Source: Bradyrhizobium sp. JYMT SZCCT0180
Lineage (GTDB): Bacteria > Pseudomonadota > Alphaproteobacteria > Rhizobiales > Xanthobacteraceae
Assembly: GCF_018130165.1 (NCBI RefSeq)
Contig: NZ_JAFCLZ010000030.1
Coordinates: 1 to 64,000, forward strand
Direction: 5' to 3'
Length of the DNA stretch: 64,000 bases
Shown here: piece after piece, positions 44,085 through 52,466 of the stretch
How positions within the stretch are numbered: position 1 is the stretch's first letter
Layout of the letters: every line of letters starts with the position of its first letter
Position numbers and translations under genes: made by a program
Notes under the pieces: generated by a model
What the model was told of the DNA's origin: nothing
What the model saw: only the letters and a program-made list of their open reading frames with translations
Databases searched by the model: none

Positions 44085-45674
44085 TTACTCGGCGGGGACC
44101 GAGGCCTCGCGCAGCCGGATCGAATAGTTCGATGCACTCTGCTGACCGCCGGAGGCCGCGCGCGAGAACAGGATCAGATGATGCGCGATCATCGCTGACC
44201 CGATCAGGCCCTCGATGTCGCCCTGCCGCAGCCGCCGCAGCGCGAATTTCCAGAACGCCTTCCGGTAGTCGCCGAGCACCCCGACTTTCCAGAAGATATT
44301 GCGCAGCATGATCAGGCCGCGCCGGATATTGGCCCAGCTACGCATCTCCGGGCTGACAGGCCTTTTGAGCCGGTTGGCGTAGGTGTATTCGCACTGATAC
44401 TGATAGCGCGCGAACAGCCGCGCGGGTTCATAGGCGAACTCCATGCATTTGCGCCATGAACTGACCACCTGATCGTAGGGCAGCAGGAAATCGACATTGG
44501 AGTCGCGGCCGTCCTCTTCCTCGAGCAGCCGGCCTTCCTTTTGCAGGCGATCCCACAGCGGCGTCTTCGGCAGCGCCTGCAGCAGATTGATCGTCAGCAG
44601 CGGAATCCGGGATTCATCGACAAAGGCCAGCAACGCGTCGGCGGTCTCGGGCTTGTCGGTGTCGAGACCCATGATGATGCCGGAGACGACCTCCATGCCA
44701 TAGGAATTGATGGTGTGGATGCCTTCCAGGATCGGGACCATCATGTTGTGGTCCTTGTGCATCGCTTTCAGCGCGCCGGGATCGGGCGTTTCGATGCCGC
44801 AGAACACCGTGACGAAGAAGGCCTCGCGCATCTTCTCGAGGATCTCGGGCCGCTTGGCGATATTGAGCGTCGCCTCGCAGGCGAGCCGGGTGATGTAGCC
44901 GTGTTTTTTCTGCCACTCGACCAGATGCGGCAACAGGTCGAGCGCCGCCTTCCGGTTGCCGATGAAATTATCATCGACGAAATACACCGTGTCGGTCATG
45001 CCGCATTCGCGCAGTCGGTCGAGCTCGGCAATGATCTGCTGCGGCGCCTTGATCCGCGGATTGCGGCCATAGAGGCCGGGGATGTCGCAGAACTCGCACT
45101 GATAGGGGCAGCCGCTGGAATACTGGATGCTGCCGAGCAGATATTTCTTGATCTCGGCGAGCTCATAGGCCGGGATTGGGAATTCCGTCATCGCCAGGCG
45201 ATCGGCGGTTTTCAGCACCACCTGCTGCTCGGGCCGTGACGGGTCGCGCGCCAGCCGCGCGATCAAATCATTGGTCGCGTCGCCGAGTTCGCCGACATGG
45301 AGATAATCGAACGAGGGATAGTAATCCGGGCAGGCGCTGACCGACGGCCCGCCGATCGCGACCGCAAGGTCGAAAGCGTGGGCGCGGCGGCAGATGTCGT
45401 TCATCTGCTGGCGCTGGATGTGCATGCCGCTGACGAACACCGCTTCCGCCCACTCGAAATCTTCTTGGGTGGCGGGGCGAAGGTTTTCGTCGACGAAGCG
45501 GACCGGCCAGTTGGCCGGCAAATAGGCCGCGATCAGCAGCAACCCCTGCGGAGGCATGAAAGCCTGGACGCCGTCGGTCAGAGGATAGGCGTACTCGAAC
45601 GTGCCAAAAGAAGACGTGTATCGCGGGAAGACACACAGAATGCGCCGTGCCGTCTCAATGCCTTCAGCTCTCAT
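44085..45674 (-). CDS. hpnP: HpnP, hopanoid C-2 methylase (B12-binding radical SAM)
   Basis: HpnP adds a methyl group at C-2 of the hopanoid A ring using SAM and cobalamin. The 529-aa protein has an N-terminal B12-binding domain (about 10-160; QAFMPPQGLLLIAAYLP, VAIGGPSVSACPDYYP) and a radical SAM domain with CPYQCEFC at 189-196, then VYFVDDNFIGNRKAALDLLPHLV and VTVFCGIETPDPGALKAMHKDHNMMVPILEGIHTINSYGMEVVSGIIMGLDTD. ATG 45674 has GAGGAAG 4-10 nt upstream. A GCAAC-N16-CGTT promoter-like site lies about 90 bp upstream on the same strand, matching the EcfG control I recall for Rhodopseudomonas hpnP. Confidence 0.9.
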   Translation of the reverse strand: MRAEGIETARRILCVFPRYTSSFGTFEYAYPLTDGVQAFMPPQGLLLIAAYLPANWPVRFVDENLRPATQEDFEWAEAVFVSGMHIQRQQMNDICRRAHAFDLAVAIGGPSVSACPDYYPSFDYLHVGELGDATNDLIARLARDPSRPEQQVVLKTADRLAMTEFPIPAYELAEIKKYLLGSIQYSSGCPYQCEFCDIPGLYGRNPRIKAPQQIIAELDRLRECGMTDTVYFVDDNFIGNRKAALDLLPHLVEWQKKHGYITRLACEATLNIAKRPEILEKMREAFFVTVFCGIETPDPGALKAMHKDHNMMVPILEGIHTINSYGMEVVSGIIMGLDTDKPETADALLAFVDESRIPLLTINLLQALPKTPLWDRLQKEGRLLEEEDGRDSNVDFLLPYDQVVSSWRKCMEFAYEPARLFARYQYQCEYTYANRLKRPVSPEMRSWANIRRGLIMLRNIFWKVGVLGDYRKAFWKFALRRLRQGDIEGLIGSAMIAHHLILFSRAASGGQQSASNYSIRLREASVPAE

Positions 45675-45764
45675 CAAACTTCCTCAGCCAAAGCCCTGTC
45701 GCAAATTTAAGCACGTCATTGAAGGGTGGGCCAGAAATTCTTCAAGATTGTGGCGGCCCCTTAT

Positions 45765-45789
45765 AACGCGCTGGCGGCCCAATGGTTGC
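45765..45789 (-). promoter_or_regulatory. EcfG-like promoter upstream of hpnP
   Basis: Read on minus, GCAAC (complement of 45785-45789), 16 bp, then CGTT (complement of 45765-45768) differs from the alphaproteobacterial general-stress consensus GGAAC-N16/17-CGTT by one base. It lies between eutB and hpnP, 91 bp before the hpnP ATG. Confidence 0.5.
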
Positions 45790-45823
45790 GTGACAGGTTA
45801 GTCACCGGGCGCGCCCGGACGGT

Positions 45824-47206
45824 TCAAGCGATCAGCCGTGACGCAAATTCGGGTAGCAGGCCCGCGTCACCCGCAAGGCGGAAATCGGCGCCGGCAAGCC
45901 CGCTGCGCAGCAGCCAGTCGTCGAATTCGGGCGCCCGCTTCAGTCCGAACAGGTCCCTGACATAGAGCGCGTCGTGGAATGAGGTGGATTGATAGTTCAG
46001 CATCACGTCATCCGCGCCCGGCACCCCCATGATGAAGGTAACGCCGGCGGCCGCCAGCAGCGTCAAGAGATTGTCCATGTCGTCCTGGTCGGCCTCGGCA
46101 TGGTTGGTGTAGCAGACGTCGACGCCAAGCGGCAGGCCGAGCAGCTTGCCGCAGAAATGGTCCTCCAGCCCGGCGCGGATGATCTCCTTGCCGTCATACA
46201 GGTATTCCGGGCCGATAAAGCCGACCACGCTGTTGACCAGCAGGGGATCGAAGGCGCGCGCCACGGCATAGGCCCGCGCCTCCAGGGTCTGCTGATCGAC
46301 ATTGTGATGGGCGCCCGCCGACAGCGCCGAGCCCTGCCCGGTCTCGAAATACATCACATTGTCGCCGACGGTACCGCGGCGTAGCGATAACCCGGCCTGC
46401 TGCGCTTCCCGCAACAGCGCCAGATCGACGCCAAAGCTGCGGTTGGCGGCCTCGGTCCCTGCAATCGACTGGAATACGAGATCGACGGGCGCGCCCTGCC
46501 CGATCAGCCCGAGCGTGGTGGTGACATGGGTGAGCACGCAGCCCTGGGTCGGGATCTGCAGCCGCGCGATGACGCCGTCGAGCAGGCGCACGAGTTCGCC
46601 GATCACGGCCGGATCGTCGCTCGCCGGGTTGATGCCGATACAGGCGTCGCCCGATCCGAGCAGGATGCCGTCGAGGATCGAAGCGGTAATGCCCTTGGCG
46701 TCGTCAAAGGGATGGTTGGGCTGCAGGCGGACGCTCATGCGGCCCTTCAGTCCGATGGTGTTGCGAAACGCCGTCGTCACGGCGCATTTTTGCGCAACCA
46801 GGATGAGATCCTGGTTGCGCATCAATTTGGACACGGCGGCGGCCATTTCCGGCGTGATCCCGCGCGATATCTGCTTCAGCACCGCGGAGGTCGCCGCGTC
46901 CGACAGCAGCCAGTCGCGAAACCCGCCCACCGTCAGCGACGAGATGGCGGCAAAGCCTGCCGCATCGTGGCTATCGACGATCAGCCGGGTGACCTCGTCG
47001 TCTTCGTAAGGCACCACGGTCTCGCTCAGGAACTGCTTGAGCGGGACATTCGCGAGCGCCATCCGCGCCGCAATCATCTGCTGGGCGCTGTCGGCTGCGA
47101 CGCCGGCCAGGCGATCGCCGGAACGCCGCGGCGTCGCCTTGGCCAGCAGGTCGCGCAAATCGTCGAAGACGTATGAGGTGGCATCGATGGCTTGGCGATA
47201 GACCAT
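45824..47206 (-). CDS. eutB: Ethanolamine ammonia-lyase large subunit EutB
   Basis: EutB is the catalytic heavy chain that binds adenosylcobalamin and ethanolamine. The 460-aa protein shows QPNHPFDDAKGITASILDGILLGSGDACIGINPASDD, TQGCVLTHVTTTLGLI, DLVFQSIAGTEAANRSFG and GLPLGVDVCYTNHAEADQDDMDNLLTLLAAAG, all family-typical. Length is normal. ATG 47206 follows GGAG. It is upstream of hpnP by 150 bp, with eutC beyond. Whether the two eut genes share one transcript through hpnP is not shown, but all three face the same way. Confidence 0.95.
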   Translation of the reverse strand: MVYRQAIDATSYVFDDLRDLLAKATPRRSGDRLAGVAADSAQQMIAARMALANVPLKQFLSETVVPYEDDEVTRLIVDSHDAAGFAAISSLTVGGFRDWLLSDAATSAVLKQISRGITPEMAAAVSKLMRNQDLILVAQKCAVTTAFRNTIGLKGRMSVRLQPNHPFDDAKGITASILDGILLGSGDACIGINPASDDPAVIGELVRLLDGVIARLQIPTQGCVLTHVTTTLGLIGQGAPVDLVFQSIAGTEAANRSFGVDLALLREAQQAGLSLRRGTVGDNVMYFETGQGSALSAGAHHNVDQQTLEARAYAVARAFDPLLVNSVVGFIGPEYLYDGKEIIRAGLEDHFCGKLLGLPLGVDVCYTNHAEADQDDMDNLLTLLAAAGVTFIMGVPGADDVMLNYQSTSFHDALYVRDLFGLKRAPEFDDWLLRSGLAGADFRLAGDAGLLPEFASRLIA

Positions 47207-47257
47207 GCTGATCTCCAGGCCCCTGCTCTCGCTCCACGCCGTGGCCGCCGCCCGGTG

Positions 47258-47857
47258 CTAGTTCAGTGTACCGTAATAGCGGCCGAAAAAGCTAATCTCA
47301 TAAGCGATCGCGGCGAACACGAACAGCTTATGGAATCTCGGATTGCGCGTTATCGCGCCCACCACGCATAGCAGTACGAATGCGCCGATCCGCGGGAGAT
47401 ATTCAGGTCCCAGGGAACGCAGATGTTGCTCGCCCTTTATCAAGGTATCGACCACATCGAGCGCTTCCGTCAGGGCTATCAAGCCAAAGAACCAGCGGCG
47501 GCGGTCGAGAAAATAGTCCTGATAGCCCTGATAATCATCGAGATCCTGAGGAAAGAGCAGCGCGCTCAGGAAATAGTACATCGACGCATACACGCAGATG
47601 AAGGCGTACAGGCCAAACGTCCATTGCTGCACGAAGCTCAGCCGAAACTCCCACCACCAGAACGTGACCACGTTCAGGAGCGCCCAGGCGACCCAGCCCA
47701 GATGAACAGACCAGATCGGGGTGCGGCCGGGATGCTGGATCAATGTCGCGATGCCGCTGATCAGGCGGGTGACGCTGAGCCCGAGAATGATGGCGACCAG
47801 CACGCGAATGTGGAGATAGAGATCGACATTGCCCGTCAGGGCGGCAGTTTGAGCCAT
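47258..47857 (-). CDS. Polytopic membrane protein of unknown function
   Basis: The 199-aa protein has about six hydrophobic segments (LVAIILGLSVTRLISGIATLI, VHLGWVAWALLNVVTFWWW, WTFGLYAFICVYASMYYFLSALL, FFGLIALTEALDVVDTLI, IGAFVLLCVVGAIT, LFVFAAIAYEISFF). An aromatic-rich loop (DDYQGYQDYFLDRRRWF) lies between helices 3 and 4. No family is recognised. Start ATG 47857 has GAGGACGAGGG upstream. It lies 51 bp before eutB on the same strand, so it may belong to that transcript. Confidence 0.75.
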   Translation of the reverse strand: MAQTAALTGNVDLYLHIRVLVAIILGLSVTRLISGIATLIQHPGRTPIWSVHLGWVAWALLNVVTFWWWEFRLSFVQQWTFGLYAFICVYASMYYFLSALLFPQDLDDYQGYQDYFLDRRRWFFGLIALTEALDVVDTLIKGEQHLRSLGPEYLPRIGAFVLLCVVGAITRNPRFHKLFVFAAIAYEISFFGRYYGTLN

Positions 47858-48371
47858 AAGCCCTCGTCCTCAATCACAATCGAACCACACGGTGCAGCAG
47901 GCGTACCGCGCACAGGATGGTCCCCGACGATGGTTTCAGGGTTTGCGCGTTCGCCCGCCCGGGCAAGACGAGCCGTCTTCGTTCCGTCGCTGCATTCGCT
48001 GTCTAGCTTGATTCGCGTTCGCCGTGATTGCGGGTCACCCTGCGAGAGAGCACTTCTGCCATTCTACGGCAGGTTGGCGCGCCCTCACCTCGGTTAGCCG
48101 GCCTGCCGCGCGCATTGAGCGAGAGCCGCGAGTGAGCTGGCGGTACATCGAAATTGCACCTCGTCCGCGAGTAACGCTTTGGTAAGACATGCGTGCTCCG
48201 GTCGCAGTGTCGCACCTGGCCGACCACCCCGATAAGCATTTGAACTTCTTATACAATAATTCCAAAAGTTGCAGCTCTGCGAATCTCGCGCGTTAAGACA
48301 TTGTCCATGAAAATTCTGCACAATTTGTCGACGGCCGACGGTGCTCAACCGGCCCCATTTGGAGTGCCGCG
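47858..48371. other. Gene-free region upstream of the chemoreceptor
   Basis: About 510 bp with no gene I can support. Several minus-strand frames exist at 48000-48460 but lack an RBS and protein-like composition. The AT-richer part (48240-48310) likely holds the chemoreceptor promoter. Confidence 0.4.
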
Positions 48372-50123
48372 ATGACCCAATCCATAAAATCCCCTGGCTC
48401 TTTTCCTGGTAGATCGATGCTTTCCCGCCTTTCGCTTGCAGCCAAGCTGTACTCAATCTTCGCGTTGTTCGCGGTTCTCGTCGCCGCCATCACGGCCCTC
48501 TCCGACTACAACACCCGACAGAACACCGCCCTCACCGAGGCCGTCGCGACGGCAAGCCGGGCAGCGCTGAACGTCGAACGGGTCAATTCGCTGGTCTATG
48601 CGGTGGTGATGGAATCGCGCGGCGTCTACATGTCGACGGAGCCCGCCGTCGTGAAGAGGTACGGCGATGGGCTGCTCAAGTTCAACGACAGCATTCTTGG
48701 CGTCGTCAAGAACTGGGAAGCACTGGTCCAGGCCGACGATGCCGAGCAATTCGCCACCTTCAAGAAGCGCATCGAACAATTCATCGACTTCCGCAAGGAA
48801 CTGGTTCGGCGTGGCGTCGAAATCGGCGCCGCCGCTGGCCGCGAATGGGGCGACAATGACGCCAACCGCCAGGTGCGCTCGGCCCTGAACAAGGATCTCG
48901 AAGCACTTTCCAGGGTCTACGCCGAGCGCAGCAAGAAGCTGGCGCAGCAGGCCGACGCCAACCATACGCTGGCCTTTGTGCTCACGGGTCTGGGCGTGCT
49001 GGCGATCATCGTGGTCGTGATCGGCGTGCTGATCATTTCCCGCTCGGTCGCGCGTCCCTTGTCCGTCATCACCGACACCATCAAGCGCGTCGCCGAGGGC
49101 GCCGAAGGCGTCGAGGTGCCGCACGCCAATCGCGTCGACGAGATCGGCGCGCTGGCGCGCGCCATCAAGATTTTCCAGGAGGCGATGGACCGCAACCGCA
49201 ACCTGAACTCGCAGGTAGTGGAGGATTCCAAGGCCCGCGAACAGCGCACCCGGCAGATCGAAGCCTCGGTGGACGCCTTCCGCGAAGCGATCGGCGGCGT
49301 CTTGCGCGCCGTCACCGACAACGCGACGTCGATGCGCGGCACCGCCGAGACCATCGCCAGCGTGGCGTCGGATGCCAGCGGACGCGCCGTTGCGGCGTCA
49401 GGCGCCACCGAGCAGGCTTCCAGCAACGTTTCCGCGGTCGCCAGCGCCGCCGAAGAACTGTCCGCTTCCGTTGAAGAGATCGGCCGCCAGGTTCGCCAGT
49501 CCGCCAGCGCGGTCGAACAGGCCGGTTTTCGCACGGAAAAATCCGTCACCGAGATCGAAGGGCTTGCCGCCGCAACGCAACGCATCGACGGCGTGCTCAA
49601 CCTGATCCAGGCGATCGCCGAGCAGACCAATCTGCTGGCGCTGAACGCGACGATCGAGGCCGCGCGCGCCGGTGACGCCGGCCGCGGCTTTGCCGTCGTC
49701 GCCCATGAGGTCAAGGCGCTGGCCGAGCAGACCGCCAAGGCGACTGCCGAGATCGGTCAGAATGTCGGCCTGATCCAAACCTCGACGAAGAATTCGGTCG
49801 AAGCCGTCCGCGAAATCGGCAACGCGGTGCGCGAGATCAACGATGTGACGTCGGCGATTGCCGGCGCCATTGAGCAGCAGGATCTGGCGACCCGCGAAAT
49901 CTCGCAGAACGCGCAACTGGCGGCGCAAGGCAACGGCACGCTGGTGGTCAATATCGGCTCGCTCAGCGACGCCATGGGCAAGACCAGTACTGCCGCGGCG
50001 TCGGTCCTCACGGCCTCCAGCGACCTGACGGCGACGGCAGAAACGCTGTCCCGCGAAGTCGAAACGTTCTTCAGGAACCTGCGCGCCGACCCGGTCGAGG
50101 ATTTCAGGCGCACCGGCACCTAG
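48372..50123 (+). CDS. Methyl-accepting chemotaxis protein
   Basis: The 583-aa receptor has an N-terminal transmembrane helix (LYSIFALFAVLVAAITAL, about 27-44), a helical periplasmic sensing domain (about 45-200), a second helix (TLAFVLTGLGVLAIIVVVIGVLII, about 199-222), a HAMP domain (to about 280) and a cytoplasmic signalling domain. The conserved hairpin tip AIAEQTNLLALNATIEAARAG lies at about 413-433. The sensing domain resembles the helical-bundle type common in rhizobial receptors. No C-terminal CheR-tethering pentapeptide is visible. RBS GGAG precedes ATG 48372. The ligand is unknown. Confidence 0.93.
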   Translation: MTQSIKSPGSFPGRSMLSRLSLAAKLYSIFALFAVLVAAITALSDYNTRQNTALTEAVATASRAALNVERVNSLVYAVVMESRGVYMSTEPAVVKRYGDGLLKFNDSILGVVKNWEALVQADDAEQFATFKKRIEQFIDFRKELVRRGVEIGAAAGREWGDNDANRQVRSALNKDLEALSRVYAERSKKLAQQADANHTLAFVLTGLGVLAIIVVVIGVLIISRSVARPLSVITDTIKRVAEGAEGVEVPHANRVDEIGALARAIKIFQEAMDRNRNLNSQVVEDSKAREQRTRQIEASVDAFREAIGGVLRAVTDNATSMRGTAETIASVASDASGRAVAASGATEQASSNVSAVASAAEELSASVEEIGRQVRQSASAVEQAGFRTEKSVTEIEGLAAATQRIDGVLNLIQAIAEQTNLLALNATIEAARAGDAGRGFAVVAHEVKALAEQTAKATAEIGQNVGLIQTSTKNSVEAVREIGNAVREINDVTSAIAGAIEQQDLATREISQNAQLAAQGNGTLVVNIGSLSDAMGKTSTAAASVLTASSDLTATAETLSREVETFFRNLRADPVEDFRRTGT

Positions 50124-50309
50124 AGCGGGATGAGGGTTTTCCTGAAGCGATATCGGCTTCCCAAACCGGCGGAGAACTGATCCCAGGACGGCAACGCCAA
50201 AGGGTATCAAGCCCTCAACCATCCTTTTCGCGTGTGCGCATTAACCTTTTGTTAACCATACGCTTGCGATTGTCTCCTCACGGCCCCAGCGCATTGGAGG
50301 AGAACAACC

Positions 50310-50825
50310 ATGGCCCGGGACAGCAGAGCCACCAACAGGCAGCCAAACGCAATCCGTCGCCCTCACGTCTACAACCTCGTTGTACCGCGGACGGAGGACC
50401 AGGGTGATTCGGAATTCAGCTTCGAACTCGAAGAGGCCCTGTCGGCCCCGTCAGTCCCGTCAGTCGCGGCCCTGCCGAAAGACGCCGATTCTCCAGACCA
50501 TCTTCAAGCCCTTGAGCTGATCAGTGGCGCCGCCCAGGCCATGCAGATGGTGGAAAGTCACTCCCACAGAATCCAGGCCAAGGCGTTCGAACTGTTGCAG
50601 CATTCACGTTCGAAGCGAATTGAGGCTTCACAACAGATTGCCAGCCTCCAGGAAAGATTGATTGCAAGTGAGGCCAACGTAGAACAACTCACCAAACGAC
50701 TGGCCGAAGCCGAAGCGCGCGCGAACACGGCCGAGCACTGGCTGCGTCGCTTCCACGACGCCATCAACACGGCCTTCGCCGACAAGCGCGCTTGCCAGCC
50801 AGACAAGGTCTCTTCGGCTGCATAG
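50310..50825 (+). CDS. Coiled-coil protein of unknown function
   Basis: The 171-aa soluble protein has a basic, disordered N-terminus (about 1-25), an acidic linker and a long helical region (about 70-155) rich in Ala, Glu, Gln and Arg with heptad character (QIASLQERLIASEANVEQLTKRLAEAEARANTAEHWL). A strong RBS (GGAGGAG) precedes ATG 50310. No enzymatic motif is present. A class D repeat-like hairpin follows the stop. It is 186 bp downstream of the chemoreceptor and could be unrelated to it. Confidence 0.75.
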   Translation: MARDSRATNRQPNAIRRPHVYNLVVPRTEDQGDSEFSFELEEALSAPSVPSVAALPKDADSPDHLQALELISGAAQAMQMVESHSHRIQAKAFELLQHSRSKRIEASQQIASLQERLIASEANVEQLTKRLAEAEARANTAEHWLRRFHDAINTAFADKRACQPDKVSSAA

Positions 50826-50833
50826 AACATTGT

Positions 50834-50905
50834 CGGTTCTGATAGAATCAGAACCGAGCTCCAGTTTTTTGTTTTGACGCTTTTTCTACGCGGATGAGTC
50901 TGCCC
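50834..50905. repeat. Partial class D repeat with a covarying hairpin
   Basis: CGGTTCTGAT (50834-50843) and ATCAGAACCG (50847-50856) form a 10-bp stem with loop AGA, then 'gagctccag...ttgttttgacgc' matches the region after the corresponding stem at 3641-3663. Both arms differ from the 3641 copy at matching positions, so pairing is kept. It ends in T-runs and may terminate the preceding gene. Confidence 0.65.
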
Positions 50906-50977
50906 AATCTGCGCGATTGCCATGCATAAGGCGACATCGCAACCAGCTCAGGTGACAGCGGGCGCGAGTTGGAGACC

Positions 50978-51433
50978 CTAGCCGGAAGCGTCTGAGCCGT
51001 CCCACTGTACCAACTCTACGGTGATGCCCTCGGGACCCTCGAAGAGCCGCAGCTTTCGGCTGATGTAGTCCATCTCGTCGCTCAGCACGGTCACGCCGTT
51101 GGCCACGAGGTCCGCGGTGGCCGCCTCAATGTCGTCGACGCGGAACGCGAGATGATTGAAGCCCAGTTTTCGCAGATTCGTCGGGTGCGCACCCGGATCG
51201 GTCCCCGGTGGCGGGTCGAACTCAAGCAGCTGGATCTCGAAATGAGGATTTGCGCCTTCGAGTGCGAGGGTGATGTGCTGCGCTTTCATGGCCGGCATGC
51301 CCATGTACCTCGCGGGAACGCCACCGTCGATCGTCGCGACGTGCCCCTTTTTGAAGCCAAGCAGCGCGAAGAACTCGATCGCCCGGTCGGCGTCTGCAAC
51401 TGCGATCGTGATATGATCCGGATTGAGTATCAT
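50978..51433 (-). CDS. VOC family protein (glyoxalase/dioxygenase fold)
   Basis: The 151-aa protein consists of paired beta-alpha-beta-beta-beta units of the vicinal-oxygen-chelate fold: PDHITIAVADADRAIEFFALLGFKK, then LGFNHLAFRVDDIEAATADLVANGV and LFEGPEGITVELVQW. Metal ligand candidates are the His in DHITIAV, the His in NHLAFRV and the Glu in TVELVQW. ATG 51433 is chosen because the longer frame to 51856 overlaps the transglutaminase gene and is not family-like. GGGAG lies upstream. It could be a lyase, dioxygenase or binding protein. Confidence 0.85.
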   Translation of the reverse strand: MILNPDHITIAVADADRAIEFFALLGFKKGHVATIDGGVPARYMGMPAMKAQHITLALEGANPHFEIQLLEFDPPPGTDPGAHPTNLRKLGFNHLAFRVDDIEAATADLVANGVTVLSDEMDYISRKLRLFEGPEGITVELVQWDGSDASG

Positions 51434-51587
51434 CCTGTTACTCCCTGTCATCGACACCGCGCACTCGGCCGCACCGGCCGGCTTCATTCTATCTTTGCAT
51501 GGGGTTGTTTTCGAGATTTTGATTCCGGGCCGCCGGATACCACCCAAAGCGCGTCGAAGACGTGAGCGCACTGGCGGCGGTGCCGGA

Positions 51588-52466
51588 TTACTCCACCGGC
51601 ACCACGTCCACGGCCACCGCGAGCTTCTGCTTGCGCGAGCCCACGATGATGCCGTCGACCGGCGAGACGTCGGAGAAGTCGCGCCCGACCGCCAGGATGA
51701 TGTGGTCGTTCTCGACCAAGAGGTCGTTGGTCGGATCGAACCCGATCCAGCCGATCTCGCGGCCACACCACACCGATACCCAGGCGTGGGTGGCGTCGGC
51801 GCCCTGCAGGCGCGGCTTGCCCGCCGGCGGGTAGGTGCGCAAGTAACCGCTGACATAGGCCGCCGGCAGCCCGAGGCCGCGCAGGCCTGCGATCATCACA
51901 TGGGCAAAGTCCTGGCAGACGCCGTGGCGTTTCTCGAACACTTCCCTCAGCGGCGTCGAGATCACGGTGGCCTTCGGGTCGTATTTGAACTCGCGGCGGA
52001 TGCGGTGCATCAGGTCGACGGCACTCACGAGAATGCCCTGCCCTTGCGAAAAGCTCGCCGCGGCGTAAGCGGTGACCGGCCCAAGCACCGGCACCAGCGA
52101 ACTGGCAAAGACGTAGCCGACCGGCGAGGCGGGGCCGAGGCTCGATGCCTCGAGGGCGACGTCGCGCACGCTTTCCCATGACGGGCTCGGCGCGGTGCGG
52201 CCAAGCGCCTGCCGCGATACCTGCACCCGCGACCTGGAATCGATCCGCAAGCTGCGATGCGCGGTTTCGATCAGCACACTCTCGGTATGGGTTCCGAAAA
52301 AATCCCGCCGTATCGTGCGCTCCGCCGGCTTGGGTCGGATCTCGACGGAATGCGAGACCAGTTGCTGCCCGTCGCCGCTGCGCGGCTCGAGCCGCAGCGA
52401 GCAGCGCGCAAAACTCACCGGGCTCTCATAGCTATAGGTCGTGACGTGACGGATGTCGTAGATCAC
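51588..52466 (-). CDS. Transglutaminase-like protein (small), third gene of Alpha-E operon
   Basis: The 292-aa protein has an N-terminal beta domain (YDIRHVTTYSYESPVSFARCSLRLEPR) and a transglutaminase-like cysteine protease core. The triad is visible: Cys184 in HGVCQDFAH, His in ATHAWVSVW and Asp in GFDPTNDLL. Its ATG at 52466 overlaps the stop of the ATP-grasp/Alpha-E gene by ATGA, so the proteins are made together. Family members are proposed to act as peptidases or amide-bond-forming enzymes; no substrate is known. Confidence 0.9.
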   Translation of the reverse strand: MIYDIRHVTTYSYESPVSFARCSLRLEPRSGDGQQLVSHSVEIRPKPAERTIRRDFFGTHTESVLIETAHRSLRIDSRSRVQVSRQALGRTAPSPSWESVRDVALEASSLGPASPVGYVFASSLVPVLGPVTAYAAASFSQGQGILVSAVDLMHRIRREFKYDPKATVISTPLREVFEKRHGVCQDFAHVMIAGLRGLGLPAAYVSGYLRTYPPAGKPRLQGADATHAWVSVWCGREIGWIGFDPTNDLLVENDHIILAVGRDFSDVSPVDGIIVGSRKQKLAVAVDVVPVE

